NCBI RefSeq assembly: GCF_010093595.1
Contig: NW_022985444.1
Coordinates: 502,676 to 566,675 of the forward strand
Length of the DNA stretch: 64,000 bases
Origin: Mytilinidion resinicola
Taxonomy: Eukaryota; Ascomycota; Dothideomycetes; Mytilinidiales; Mytilinidiaceae
Direction of reading: 5' to 3'
Of this stretch, positions 23,804 through 34,624 are shown in pieces. Position 1 is the stretch's first letter, and each line of letters opens with the position of its first letter. A program made the translations under genes and the position numbers. A model generated the notes under the pieces. The model did no database searches and had not been told where the DNA came from. It worked only from the letters and a program-made list of their open reading frames with translations.

Positions 23804-24631
23804 ATGCCCATGCCAGCTCCACCTCCAACCCCCCGCGCCCTCCTGAAGGACCTGCTCGCAAGCATCCCCGCCGCCGCCGCCTCTCCGACCTCAAATACCC
23901 CACTCCCGACAGCCGCGAAACCGCTCCTCTTAACCCTCCACGTGCTCTTCCCGACCGAGTTCCTGCCCGCCCTCGACCTCCTCGATCGCAGCCTGGTAAC
24001 GCGCTTCCGGCTCCGCGAAGCTCGCCCCAGCGACAGCGAGACCGCCGGCACAGGACCCCAACCCCAACCACAAGCCCCAGACCCCCCCTCAACCCTCCCC
24101 ACCGCCACAACCCCAACACCGGACGCGGACGCAGAGATGCTAGAGGCGTCGCCGCACCACCACCACCACCACCACCCCTCCCCACCCAACTGCGAAGAGA
24201 AGGCTAGAGCAGCCCGAGCGGCACGAGCACGCGAGCACGCCAACGCATGCCCCATCTACCACGTCCGCTCGGCGCAGCAGCCCCGCGCGGCGCGCTTCGG
24301 CGCGGCCATCGACTCGACCACGGCGTATGAGGTGCGGCTGCGCGCGTGGAACTGCTCGTGTCCGGCGTTTGCGTTTGCGGCGTTTCCGTCTGGGGCTGGG
24401 CAGGGTCGTGGGAATGGAGGAGGGAGTGACTGGGAAGGGGACGGTGGTGGGGAGGAGGAGGATGGGTGGAGGTTTGGCGGGGTGAGCGTGGGGGCTGAGA
24501 CGCCGCCTGTGTGCAAGCATCTGCTGGCGTGTGTGCTAGTGGAGAGATGCGAGTTGTTTAAGGGATGTGTGCAGGAGAGGGAGGTTAGTGTTGAGGAGGC
24601 GGCTGGGTGGGCTGCTGGATGGGGGGATTGA
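23804..24631 (+). CDS. SWIM-type zinc-finger protein, Shu2/Sws1-like
   Basis: Single exon, 275 residues; the ATG at 23804 is the first in frame. Key evidence is the split SWIM finger: C184-S-C186 and C237-K-H239-L-L-A242, i.e. the CxC...CxHxxA signature that defines the Shu2/SWS1 family of Rad51-assembly (Shu complex) proteins in homologous recombination. The N-terminal helix LHVLFPTEFLPALDLLDR also fits this family. Between lie a proline/threonine-rich linker with seven consecutive histidines (118-124) and an acidic/glycine insert (about 200-225) inside the finger. Nuclear DNA-repair role is inferred. Many other SWIM proteins exist, but the CxHxxA extension favours Sws1. Confidence 0.7.
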   Translation: MPMPAPPPTPRALLKDLLASIPAAAASPTSNTPLPTAAKPLLLTLHVLFPTEFLPALDLLDRSLVTRFRLREARPSDSETAGTGPQPQPQAPDPPSTLPTATTPTPDADAEMLEASPHHHHHHHPSPPNCEEKARAARAARAREHANACPIYHVRSAQQPRAARFGAAIDSTTAYEVRLRAWNCSCPAFAFAAFPSGAGQGRGNGGGSDWEGDGGGEEEDGWRFGGVSVGAETPPVCKHLLACVLVERCELFKGCVQEREVSVEEAAGWAAGWGD

Positions 24632-24914
24632 GATTGAGAATCAAATGGGGATATATCATCTAAAGCCAGCGAAGAAATATTGAGAATTTCTGTTTGGACA
24701 TACGGCATGATTCAAGAGGGTGAACGTGCCGTCGTTTCGATTGGATGTCTATACCATGCCATGTGCAGATTATATAGAATGCAGACCCGGTCTCACCCCG
24801 ACCAGATCCACGAACCTATCCATCCGTCAGCCGTTCCAACCAGCGCCAAAAGTGTGGTATAATACACTTCGATGCAGCCCAGCCCTTGCTCAACCCAGCC
24901 ACGAGGATCTGCTA

Positions 24915-26183
24915 TCAGCCCTTCTTCTTATCCGCCTCCTTGCCTTTCTCGCCCTTCTCCCCCTCCTTGGCCTCCCCGTTCGTCGCTCCATTCTCCTTCT
25001 TCTTCTCGCCCTCTTTCCCTTCCTCCTTGGCCTTCTCCTTCTCTTCCGCCTGCTGCCTGTTCTGGATCTTATTATCAATCAGATCGTGGAACGCAGTTAT
25101 CGCCCTGATCAAGCTCGACAGATAGATCGCCATCAACTGATCATTCGTCTTGACGCTCATCGCACGCGCCAGCTCCGAGTTATCTGAGACACCCGCCGCG
25201 GGCCCCACGCCGTTCGTCGCGCCGCCGATTTCCTTCGCTTTCGGCGTCGAGAGGTTGGGCAGCAGATTGAAGACGTCCTGCAGGTTGCCTAGAATGGCGT
25301 GGTTGACGGGCAGATCGCCGTCGAGGACTTTCTGCAGGTAGGTGCCGATGTCGCGCAGGCGGAGATGCAGCCCTTGCAGCGACTGCAGCTGCGATGTGAT
25401 GCGGGTGGAGAGGGTGCCGACGGCGACGTCGCGGATGTCCCGCAGGAGGTGCTCGACGCCGATTTCTTCGGCTTCTTCGGCTTCGATTATCGAGGGCGTG
25501 TGCACGAAGGTTTTGGAGGTTGTGGTGCCATCCTAGATTCGTTGCGAGGTCAGCATTCTGATCGTCTTACTCTAGCAATATTTCCTCTCTAGTATATAGG
25601 AGAAGTCCGGGGAAGGAAATGCAATGGAACTCACATCCTTGATCTCCTCAACCGCGAAATACGCATCCGTTGGCACGCCCACCTCCTTCGGCTGCACGTC
25701 GATAATCACTAGCAGCGGGTTCGGTGTGTACCGCTTGAACAACTCGTTGATCTCCAGATCCGACGACCGTAGCTTCGGCCCCGTGTGATACCATCCGATG
25801 AGCTTCTCCCGCGCGTTCACCTTCTTGAACATGTCGTTCATGGATTCGACGTAGTTGTGGTCCAGGAACCATACTGAGGGGTCTTTCTCGTCTTCTTCGA
25901 AAGGAACTGCATAGTGGTATTAGCCCGAGCTCAGCAATAAACGCCGTAGGCCTGAAAGTACAGGCTGGTATTTAGGTAGCAGCCGCCACGTAGACATACC
26001 AGCGAAGCTGTTCGACACCCGCACATTCTTCCCGTCGTTCTGCCCTAGGAGCACGCCGACTACTCGTTTCCGCGTGCCCTTTGCTTGTCGTCCGTAGTGG
26101 TCTGCGGCGGAGAGGAGGACAAGAGGCGCAACGGAGACGTTCCGTGTGACCAGCGATAATGTCTCTGCTGTGGTGGCAGGCAT
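24915..26183 (-). CDS. rpn8: 26S proteasome regulatory subunit Rpn8 (PSMD7)
   Basis: Non-catalytic MPN-domain subunit of the proteasome lid that pairs with the deubiquitinase Rpn11. Exons on the minus strand: 26183-26000, 25906-25635, 25532-24915 (introns 93 and 102 nt), in phase, 357 residues. The MPN domain fills the first ~140 residues: [56 protein letters not shown] and [20 protein letters not shown]. The metal site is incomplete (HTG in place of HxH), as expected for Rpn8. The C-terminal helical region follows and the protein ends in a long lysine/glutamate KEKE tail. Neighbours are not proteasome genes. Confidence 0.95.
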
Positions 26184-27139
26184 GGCTGCGGTGTATGGGG
26201 GGCGAGGAGCAAGGGGAGATGAGACTACCGGACGGACGGAGAGGGTTCAGCGGCTATACGTGGGCGGCGAGGAGAGGATGATGGACGGCGGTGGTTGTAG
26301 ATGAGGCTCTGTCGTTGAAGCTTCGCGGAGCTTGATCATCGAGCGTGCACGAGCCACCTTTGTGAACCGTTTAACGAGTGAATGGTCAGCGCTCTAATCG
26401 GCAATTTGATGCCCTTTCGCGCTTCTATAGATTACGAACTAATTTAAACATTTCAGAATTTGACATTATAAGGTCCGTCTTTTCAGTTAGCTCCGGAGTG
26501 CATTCACTCGATATCTAGGCTGTCAGCATGATGGTAGGCGTAGTACGGGACTCGTCGTGATTTGATGCTACATCACGCCTCGATTGATTCCGGGCTGGTT
26601 TAAACCTGCCTGCGATATGCAGTATCAAGTACTCCATAGTCACTGAAAGATGCCAGGGTAGCCTGAATGGGTATCAGGTTGGTTGAGAGCATGGATATTG
26701 CACCGACCGATTTTAACTCTACGTACTCCAGAAGCGCTTTACCACTTAACCTCATGTAAAGTCATAAGGTCTGATTCGAGTGGCGTATATAAGTACACCA
26801 TGTGATCGCATGATCCAACCTCTACAAGTCCCCTACTGGTACATAGAAGTCCTCAAGGTGAGAATTCAGAGCTTGTGATCTTCAGTCACGCATCGCACCT
26901 CTCGCATCACAATTTAGCTCGATTTACCAACCGGCTGTATTAGGCTTTCTATACCATAGTGGTGCTTCGAATATTACAAGTGGCGTCGAAGCCGAATCCC
27001 AGTTGTGCCGTTTTTCGTCCCCTACATCTCGTCCCCATGATCCCAATCGTTTCCCCATAAACTCTTCCCATCTCGCGCGCCCAACAAGTTTCCTAATCGG
27101 AGCAGACGATATGTAGATTTCGCCAGGGCATTGTCGCCA
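26184..27139. other. intergenic region
   Basis: The 956 bp upstream of rpn8 and downstream of the ankyrin pseudogene hold no open frame with features. Presumably this includes the rpn8 promoter. Nothing else seen. Confidence 0.5.
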
Positions 27140-28407
27140 TTACCACTTCGCCTTCCTCTTACTGAAAGGTTCAGCAAAGTATTTCAGGTACCGTGCCGTT
27201 GCTTTGTCGTACTCCTTCCCGTGAAGATGGTTCACCAAGAAAGTCAAGAACTCCTGGCTTTCCTGGGGAAGTCCGAGATCTAGCTTCTCATACCATAGCA
27301 GGTGCAACAACTCAGTCGCAGGGCTTTGGGAAATTCTACCAAAATGGTAGACCTTGTGGGCGCGAACAATGTCGATCCCGTGCTCAATGCCCCAGCGCCA
27401 GAATGAATAGATGTCGTGCAGTTCTTCGCGGTACCTGGGAGAATAGCGGTTGCAGAACTACTGAAGTCCTAGATCTGCGGCATTGGACCCATCCTTGGTC
27501 TCTGCATGAACATGGGCACCCCGATTGGCTAGAAGCCTGGCTATGTCATGAGAATGTGATCTCACTGCCTCCAGAAATGGTGTGTAGCCCATGACATCCT
27601 TCTTGTCTATTGGCGTCCCGGCCTCCACCATGAGACGTACGAACTCCACAGCGGTGTCCTTGCCCACCACTCAATACTCCACGGATGATTTGATACATCT
27701 ATGTAGCAGAGTTCGTCCGTTTGACTCGTTCAAAGGATCGGCGCCATAGGTGAAGCAGAGGCTTAGAATCTTAGGTTTCCAGGAGCCTACAACCAGATCG
27801 AGGAAGGCTGATCCAGTGTGCTCATTCTCCATCATACTGTTGACATCTCCACCATTTCCAAAGAGCAGCTCAGTAACCCTGAGAACCTGATGCATAGGAA
27901 GCTCAAAAATAGAAGAGCCGTTATCCGAACCGATGCTGACAAACACGAAGATGTAGGTGAGCTCGTTCATGAGCTTTTCATGGCCACTCCAGGTTTTCGG
28001 CTTTCCCTCGATATGTTTCAAGAGGACAGCAAGCACTTCTGCTAATCTCGCTGCTTTGATTTCGTGTTCTGTTACGTGCCGTTCATCTGCACCAGTGTAG
28101 TAACCAGAGAGCTGCTTGTAGCAAGATAGCGCAACGGCCAATGGTTCCCACTAGGCACCATCAACCCAGTCGTCGGCCTCATGGGATACCAGGTAGTGAA
28201 CTTTGACGGGATCCCGACTCAGAATTGCAGCTTCCAAGGCCGGTACTCCATCCACTCCGCGATAGCTAGCTTCTGGAGCTCCTGTTGGAGGATTTCGTGG
28301 TGGTACTTCTGAGTCCGTATCAAGGAACTCAGGTCACCTCGTTCCAGGTACTTGGCGATCTCAAGCGTAAGCTCAGCCGGGAGCGAGCCGAGGAAGTTTG
28401 GCGGCAT
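27140..28407 (-). pseudogene. F-box-like / ankyrin-repeat pseudogene
   Basis: From the ATG at 28407 the translation gives an F-box-like start (LGSLPAELTLEIAKYLERGD). The frame then shifts by one near 28255-28240 and continues as ankyrin-like repeats (PALEAAILSRDPVKVHYLV, GRTLLHRCI, MGYTPFLEAVRSHSHDIARLL) and a C-terminal tail ending at a TAA at 27140. In that second frame are three internal stops: a TAG near 28150, a TGA at 27673-27671 and a TAG near 27460. Everything between reads as normal protein, so this is a recently decayed gene of the F-box/ankyrin type. All three stops could have arisen by C-to-T changes (CAG to TAG, CGA to TGA). Confidence 0.75.
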
Positions 28408-28658
28408 TGTTGTCAATCGGTGGAGTCTGTTGTCTTGCGAGGTGATGGTGATGTAGCTGAAGGAGTCGCAATTCGGGCGTGGTGGGTGTGGTTGAATTCA
28501 CCGCAATCTTCGCCCGCCGCCTTCACGCGAAGTCTTCACATCTCAAGACGCGCGACGCAATGAGCACTGACCTCCTCACTTCCATCCATCCTTTTAAAGC
28601 CCCCGTCAGATCTCCCTGCTTGTCCACCTTCACAAACACCGCAACAACTACCGCCACC

Positions 28659-29831
28659 ATGGTTCGCTATGGATCGGTAGAAGTCGGGGTCTACCAGCCA
28701 CAAGCCCCCGATCCCAATCAAGCTCAGACGAGTGATTCTCCCGATGCGTCGGACGAGAGCTCGTGGGTTCAGGCGCCTGAGCGCCTCGTCAGCGTCCTGC
28801 TGCGCGGTGAAGAGGCAAATGTCGAGGTACACGACGGCCACTTCGGAATCAAGTTTACCTGGCATAACTTCCGCCACCATAGTGCCCACATGTGAGTCTT
28901 CTCCGAAGATCTTCCGCGGCTGAGCCATTGAGAAGAAAGAGGCTAACGACCGTTGCGTACTAGATATATCACTATGGACGGCAAAACTTTCGATTTGTGG
29001 AACGACATGGACATTGCGAACTCCGGATTTCGCGTTTGGGAATCCCCGATGATGAGAGGAATCGAGTATTACAAGTCTCGAAACAAACCATGTATCCGAC
29101 AGTTCAACTTCGCTCCAATCACCAAGTTCAATCTGGATAACACCAACTGGGAAGGATATGATCAGGGCGGCACAATCACAATCAAGGTCTTCCGCGCAAA
29201 GCTGAAGGCACAAGAAAAGCCACGCAGCCTGAAGCTTACAAAAGCGGAGCATCGTTCGTGGGACGAGGTTCCCAGTATCAGTGCTGTGGACGTGGAGAGA
29301 GAACATGTGAGCCACCTGGTGGCTCTTGATCCGGAGGAACTGATCGGTGGGCCAGCTGGCTCGATCGTGAAGATGGGTTACGAGAACCGATGTCTCGCCC
29401 CTGTGGACATTAGAGAGCCAGATGAAAAGCCGTACCGGATGTTCAAGATCAACTTCCGTTCTCCAGGTAAGACTGCGTAAATGCAATGAACAATTGGGCT
29501 TTTTACTAACGAGTTTCCCGCAGCCGCTCTTGAAGAGAATTACGTCACACCAATCGAGATCCCTCATGCTGAGATTAAGCGCTGGGAGAAAAACGAACGC
29601 GACAAAGAGTTAATGTACCTCAGAACCGAGATCAACAAGTTCAGGCAGCTCCTAGATGGCGTATACGAGGACCAGATTCTAGTCGAACAATATGGAGGAG
29701 GTCCTGAGCTTGATGATCCCATCGAGGTAGCTGAAAAAGCCTTGGATCGCTTCGAGGGGAAGTACGAGAAACTGAAGTTCGAGAGACCGGCCGTCAAGAA
29801 AAGCAAGAAACGAAAGGCCGATGAGGCTTGA
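28659..29831 (+). CDS. DUF7918-like fungal protein with nuclear-targeting tail
   Basis: Exons 28659-28891, 28964-29466, 29524-29831 (introns 72 and 57 nt; the first with branch GCTAACGAC) give 347 residues. The ATG has an ideal context (GCCACCATGG). The N-terminal ~200 residues look like the beta-rich domain found in many fungal unknowns (DUF7918 type): YGSVEVGVYQPQ, FGIKFTWHNFRHHSAHIYI, GFRVWESPMM, CIRQFNFAPITKF and GGTITIKVFRAK. The C terminus is charged and probably coiled-coil, ending in a basic nuclear signal (KKSKKRKADEA). Function unknown. A 343-residue frame on the opposite strand is a shadow. Confidence 0.75.
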
Positions 29832-30579
29832 GAGCGTTGTCTCGTCAGAAGTATTCCACCCTATCGGCTTTTCATTTCACTTTTTGAGGTTCATAAGTTT
29901 CGTGTTGGAAGGCGATGCTGTTGGATTTGAGATGATGGGTTGCTCTTTCTTGAGAAGATAGGATAAATACTCTCTTTAGGCATGTGTGCACTTGCTTGAG
30001 GACCTCTGGCACGTTACCAAAAACCGTAGAATGTTGTCAACTTTGACAAGGCTAATAGTTCTTCGGCTTCAGACGGTACAGTGTTAGACTGTTATTTTAT
30101 GTTCAACAGAGCATGGCAGACTTTGCATGGAGCGCCATTATTGGACTCAACTGGGAGCAATTGTCCTTCGGAGTCTGTTCACAAATTCCAAAAGTGGTTG
30201 AGATCATATACTAGGCGGATCAGTCGCTTGTAGGTTCCTCAATTGACAAGTGAATCTTGGGATGATGGTGTTCATGGATAACTCAAAAGGACCCGACGTC
30301 GTCGAATTTACCGCAATACACAGATTTTGCTAGCCATCGGAAACTCTTGCCTCTTCAGGAGCTCCCCTCGGCGACATTGCACCGAGACTCCACGCTGCCG
30401 GATGGAGGCACCGAACATGCACTCTTGATAAAATGATGGATGGCTTAAGTTCTATGACGGTCTCTTCTGCATATCTTCCTCCCCATTGAAGCTTCCTCAC
30501 CCTTCAATTGACAATCGTATCACCACCACTACCCAACCTTCAGAGCTCAAGGGTGGGGTCCTCCAATCCCACCAGTAAC
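29832..30579. other. intergenic region
   Basis: The 748-bp promoter region of the cytochrome b2 gene, with no gene. CT-rich sequence lies close to the start at 30475-30580, as in many fungal promoters. Nothing more seen. Confidence 0.5.
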
Positions 30580-32489
30580 ATGGCCAAAGTCTTTGATTAC
30601 GCGGAAGGTGTGATCCTTTGAAGAGCTCCTGTTTGCTTAGGTACTAATAGCTGTGCACAGTGGCCAAGCACAACACAGCAGAGAGCTGCTGGGTGGTTCT
30701 CTACGGCAATGTCTACGACGTCACAGAATTCGTCCCCGATCACCCCGGCGGCTCGAAAGTGATCCTCCAGCTCGCTGGCACAGACGCAACCGAGGAATAC
30801 GACCCCATACATCCTCCCGGTATTCTAGAAGAGACCCTGAAGCCTGAGAACAAGCTCGGAACTATCGATGCCTCCACCCTACCTTCCTCCGAGAAATCCC
30901 CCGCACAGGAGACACCTGATGAAAGTGGCCCACCAGACCTAGAAAGCCTGCTGAACGTAGATGAGATAGAGGAAGTGGCAACAAAACAAATCAGCCGTAA
31001 GGCATGGGCATACTACTACTCCGCCGCCGACGATCTCGCCTCCAAGTCTTTCAACAACACAGTCTACCGGCAGATTCTGCTCCGGCCACGCGTTTTCGTC
31101 GATTGCACCGCTTGCGATACCTCCACAACCTTAGTCGGGCACAAAGTTTCTCTCCCAATATATGTCTCGCCCGCAGCTATGGCGCGACTCGCGCATCCGG
31201 ACGGCGAGCATGGGATTGCGCAAGCTTGCGGCTTGTTCGGGGCCATGCAGCTGATCTCGAACAACGCTTCGATGACGGTCGAGCAAATAGTAGCAGATGC
31301 ACAACCAGGACAACTCTTTGGGTGGCAGCTATACGTGCAGAACGACCGTGCGAAGAGCGAGGGTCAGCTGGCGAGGATTAAGAAGCTTGATACGATCAAG
31401 TTTATATGTCTGACACTTGATGCACCGGTTCCTGGAAAGCGAGAAGAAGACGAGCGTAGCAAAAACATCGGAGCCGTTCTGCCAGTCAAGTCAGCAGTAC
31501 AAGGCGGCGAATCTACATCCCAGACAAGCTCATCGCCCCAGACAAACTTCAATCCAGAAATAAAACCAGGCGGTATTGGCCAGAGCTTGTTTGCCGGTAC
31601 TGCGGCAGACTTGACGTGGAAGACTACCCTTACTTGGCTCGCGAAGCATACCAATCTGCCAATTGTTCTCAAAGGTTTGCAGACACATGAAGATGCATAT
31701 CTTGCCAGCTTGCATGCGCCGCAGGTCAAGGCCATCATCCTATCAAACCATGGCGGAAGAGCACTGGATACGGCCCCGCCCGCTGTGTATACTCTACTAG
31801 AAATCCGGAAGTACTGCCCAGAGGTCTTCAACCGCATCGAAGTCTGGGTAGATGGCGGCATCAAGCGAGGAACAGATGTCGTTAAGGCGCTGTGTCTGGG
31901 TGCAAGGGGAGTTGGTATTGGACGACCCGCATTATTTGGGCTTGGAGCTGGAGGAAAAGAGGGTGTGGCGAGAGTGCTAGAGAGTAAGCGTTTCTGTCCT
32001 TCTTGTCGTATCCATAAATTTTCTTGATGCTGACGTTCATCAGTCCTCAAGGCAGAGACCGAGACATGTATGCGCCTTCTCGGTGTGGCCAAGGTTGAAG
32101 ATCTAGGCATGCAATATGTAAGCAAGACCTTTCATTCTATGATGCTCAGTATTATGTCACAAGTCTGGGCACACGGATATACCACTGCGTGTGCTCTGCT
32201 CTTGCTCGTATTGAGGGGCTACCACTGCTGGCAAATAATCAGTCAATTAAGAGGTAGCCTATTTCCCACCGCAACAACTGCTACATTGGGCTCAAACTCA
32301 CAAGAGATTGTCGGGCTACCTACCCCAGGCAGTGGCACAAGAGGATATGCCCTGGCTTTTGGCAAAACATTGTAGAAACACTGCTAACTATGCCAGATCA
32401 ACACTCGCTCCGTTGAACGCGACATCTACGACGGACCTGCTAGTCTTGAGAGACCGAGTTTGTGGGAGAAGGCGAGGGCGAAGCTATGA
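30580..32489 (+). CDS. L-lactate dehydrogenase (cytochrome b2 type), FMN- and heme-dependent
   Basis: Oxidises L-lactate (or a related 2-hydroxy acid) to the 2-keto acid with FMN and passes electrons through a cytochrome b5-type heme. Exons 30580-30607, 30661-31983, 32044-32117, 32397-32489 give 505 residues, the usual length without presequence. The b5 domain covers about residues 10-85, with the HPGG motif at 37-40 and a second heme-ligand candidate at H60. The FMN-barrel follows ([39 protein letters not shown] with the catalytic His near 372, [29 protein letters not shown]). The heme domain begins at residue 10, so no mitochondrial presequence is visible: the enzyme may be cytosolic. Introns 1, 2 and 3 are 53, 60 and 279 nt; the third is unusually long. 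Confidence 0.93.
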
Positions 32490-32574
32490 TAGAGCCTCCG
32501 ACTGCGAACTCACGAGATATGCGCATCATATCATCGAAAGATAATTAAAAATCTACTGCAAAATTCCACTATTA

Positions 32575-33200
32575 TGCGAAGTGGCAGGCTCCGTTGAACA
32601 TAGTGCGGTAGTCCAGCACCGTCTAAGGTGGCCCAGCAAGCTATGACGCTTGTCAAAATTGTAGGTTTACGATTGCTACTAATATACCAGGGGACCTCAA
32701 GCGGTGCTAAGCTAGTGTACACAAGCCCGGAAAGAGTGTGTATCTGGGTTCTATCCTACTGGTGGTCGGTGTGGGAGATCGTCGGCGAGTTGTCGTCAGG
32801 TTGCGGTTCCGTTGAATATTGTGTGGCAGTCCAGCACCCTTTGAGGTGCCTTGGCAAGCTATCACGCTGATTAAAATTGTAGGTTTACGATTTTTGATAA
32901 CATGCCAGAGAACCTCAAACAGTGGCCAGAGAGAGCGTATGCCTGGCTACTGTCCTATTAGCGGCGATGATGAAGATCATCTGCGAGTTCTCGTCAACTT
33001 ACAGCTCCATTTGAATATAGTATAGCAATTCCACACCGTCTGAGGTGCCCTGGCAAGCTATCACGCTGGTCAAAACTGTAGGTTTATGGTTGCTAAAACC
33101 ACACCAGAGGACCTCAAGCAGCGCTAACGTACTGCACATGAGCCGAGAGAGAGCCATCAGTGCCGATGATGATTATTATCATCGTCGTCAGGTTGCCTAG
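32575..33200. repeat. degenerate tandem repeat, about 3 units of ~200 bp
   Basis: Three diverged copies are anchored by (G)CTCCGTTGAA-like starts at about 32588, 32806 and 33004 (spacing about 218 and 198 bp). Each contains, in order, a CAGCACC-type box, GGCAAGCTATCACGCT, AAAATTGTAGGTTTACGATT, CCAGAGGACCTCAAGCAG, an AGAGAGAG stretch and GAGTTCTCGTCAGGTTGC. No frame stays open through the units, so they look non-coding. They lie immediately between the cytochrome b2 gene and the next gene's TATA box. Confidence 0.8.
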
Positions 33201-33232
33201 GTAACTCGCCAAGCCATGACGCAAGGCAGCAG

Positions 33233-33239
33233 TATAAAA
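33233..33239 (+). promoter_or_regulatory. TATA box of the zinc-finger gene
   Basis: TATAAAA lies 62 bp before an ATG at 33295 and just past the last tandem-repeat unit, so transcription probably starts near 33265. Confidence 0.45.
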
Positions 33240-33404
33240 ACATCCACACGCGCCGGTTCGCTTTACCTTCAGACATCCACACTCAAGAGAAAACATGGAT
33301 AATTCACGCTCTAGCAACCGCACTGACCACCAATCGCTCACCTCTCATCCTGGTACATGTAACTTGATACCTATTAATTACGCGCAGAAGGTCCTATATG
33401 CAGA

Positions 33405-34319
33405 ATGGCTGACACAGATATGGTAGAGCTGACACAGAACATTGACCACATGGACATCGACCAGGACAGCAAGGAGGCTTGGCCGACCTCTGGCGAGCTC
33501 ATCCTGAAAAAGAACGATCGAGAATGTCGTTACTGCGCGGTGAAGGGTTACCAGGTCTGGTTCGGTGATGTGAACGGCCTGTTCAATCACATCATGGCCA
33601 AACACGTCCACCCAAAGCGCGGAGACATGGTCCGCGTTCACCTAGCCTCATATATGCTGACTTCTCGTGGTCTACCGTAAGTCGAGCATCCAGACAATTT
33701 GCTCTAGCTATGAGATCCGTTGACATCCCCAAAAAGACTCGTCAACTATTCCAACCGCCACTGGAAGAAAATGACGAAATCCAATTCGAATGCGAAGATG
33801 AATGCTGCGGCTACGAGATCTCACACTGCCGCTGCTTCGGCTATCGCTTCTGAGTCGACCGCTTCTCAGATGACCGCTTCTGAGACTACGGGCGCTCAGG
33901 GCACTACTTCTCAGGCTACGGCCTCCCAGGGTACAAACTCTCAGACTACGGCTATGGAACTTCAGACTGCGGCTGCGGACCCTCAGACTGCGGCTACGGA
34001 ACTTCAGACTACGGCTACAGACCCTCAGACTACCGGTTCTCTGGACGCGGATGCTCAGGTGATCGGTACTGAAACAGCTGAGGCTGGCGGCGAGCATAAT
34101 GATATCCAGCAAGCTATGAGTGACATCATGGCTGCGATGAAGAAGATCGAAAATGACGAGAAGGCACTCGGCCTAATTATGCAAGAAGCTTTCTTTCATC
34201 TGTGCCTGCATTTCCACAACGCCAGAGACGCTCGAGTTCTCGCCGCCGACTACCTCGATCACTGGGTTGTCTTCTTCGAGGGATGGATGGAGGGCTACGA
34301 GGGAACTGATGAGGAATAG
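33405..34319 (+). CDS. small zinc-finger protein with Thr/Gln/Ala repeats, unknown function
   Basis: Exons 33405-33676 and 33737-34319 (intron 60 nt) give 284 residues. An atypical C2H2-like finger is visible (CRYCAVKGYQVWF followed by NHIMAKHVH). After it comes a repeat region, 33860-34050, with variations on (S/T)Q(T/A)T and LQTAA-DPQT, and then a helical C terminus (IQQAMSDIMAAMKKIENDEK...FHLCLHFHNARDARVLAADY). The start is uncertain: an upstream ATG at 33295 (MDNSRSSNRTDHQ) would join in frame only through a very short 35-nt intron (33353-33387); with the more normal acceptor at 33403 that ATG is a short upstream frame. No known family; likely lineage-specific. Confidence 0.55.
33860..34050 (+). 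repeat. in-frame coding minisatellite
   Basis: Degenerate units of the type CTCAGACTACGGCT and GGAACTTCAGACT recur inside the zinc-finger gene and encode Thr/Gln/Ala/Ser-rich repeats. The frame is kept throughout. Confidence 0.7.
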
Positions 34320-34624
34320 CTCTGCGTGCAACGCCAGATACCAGCTTGGGAAGTTCTCGGTCATCCTAATACACGGTAAGGTGTTGGATGGTGTTCATGG
34401 CTCACACAGTTCTTCTATTGTCCACTTTCCCAGGTTTGTTGGAGAAATTAGAGAAACCCTCGTGTAATTCAGCTAGACTGATCAACATGAACCTGTTTAC
34501 ACTCACATGCGACCGCTTGCGGCCCATCAGCGCACTGAAACAAATCTGCTATGTATCATTCGAAGCTATTAACCAACTAACCATCTAGCTTAGCCATCCC
34601 ACCCTCCCATCTCTTTCCACCCCC

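Noticed and set aside
23674..24207. 177-codon plus-strand frame rich in Pro/Arg
   Set aside because: Out-of-frame shadow of the Shu2/Sws1-like gene.
28536..29567. 343-codon minus-strand frame
   Set aside because: Antisense to a spliced gene whose plus-strand exons join in phase with good splice sites; the antisense frame runs through both introns.
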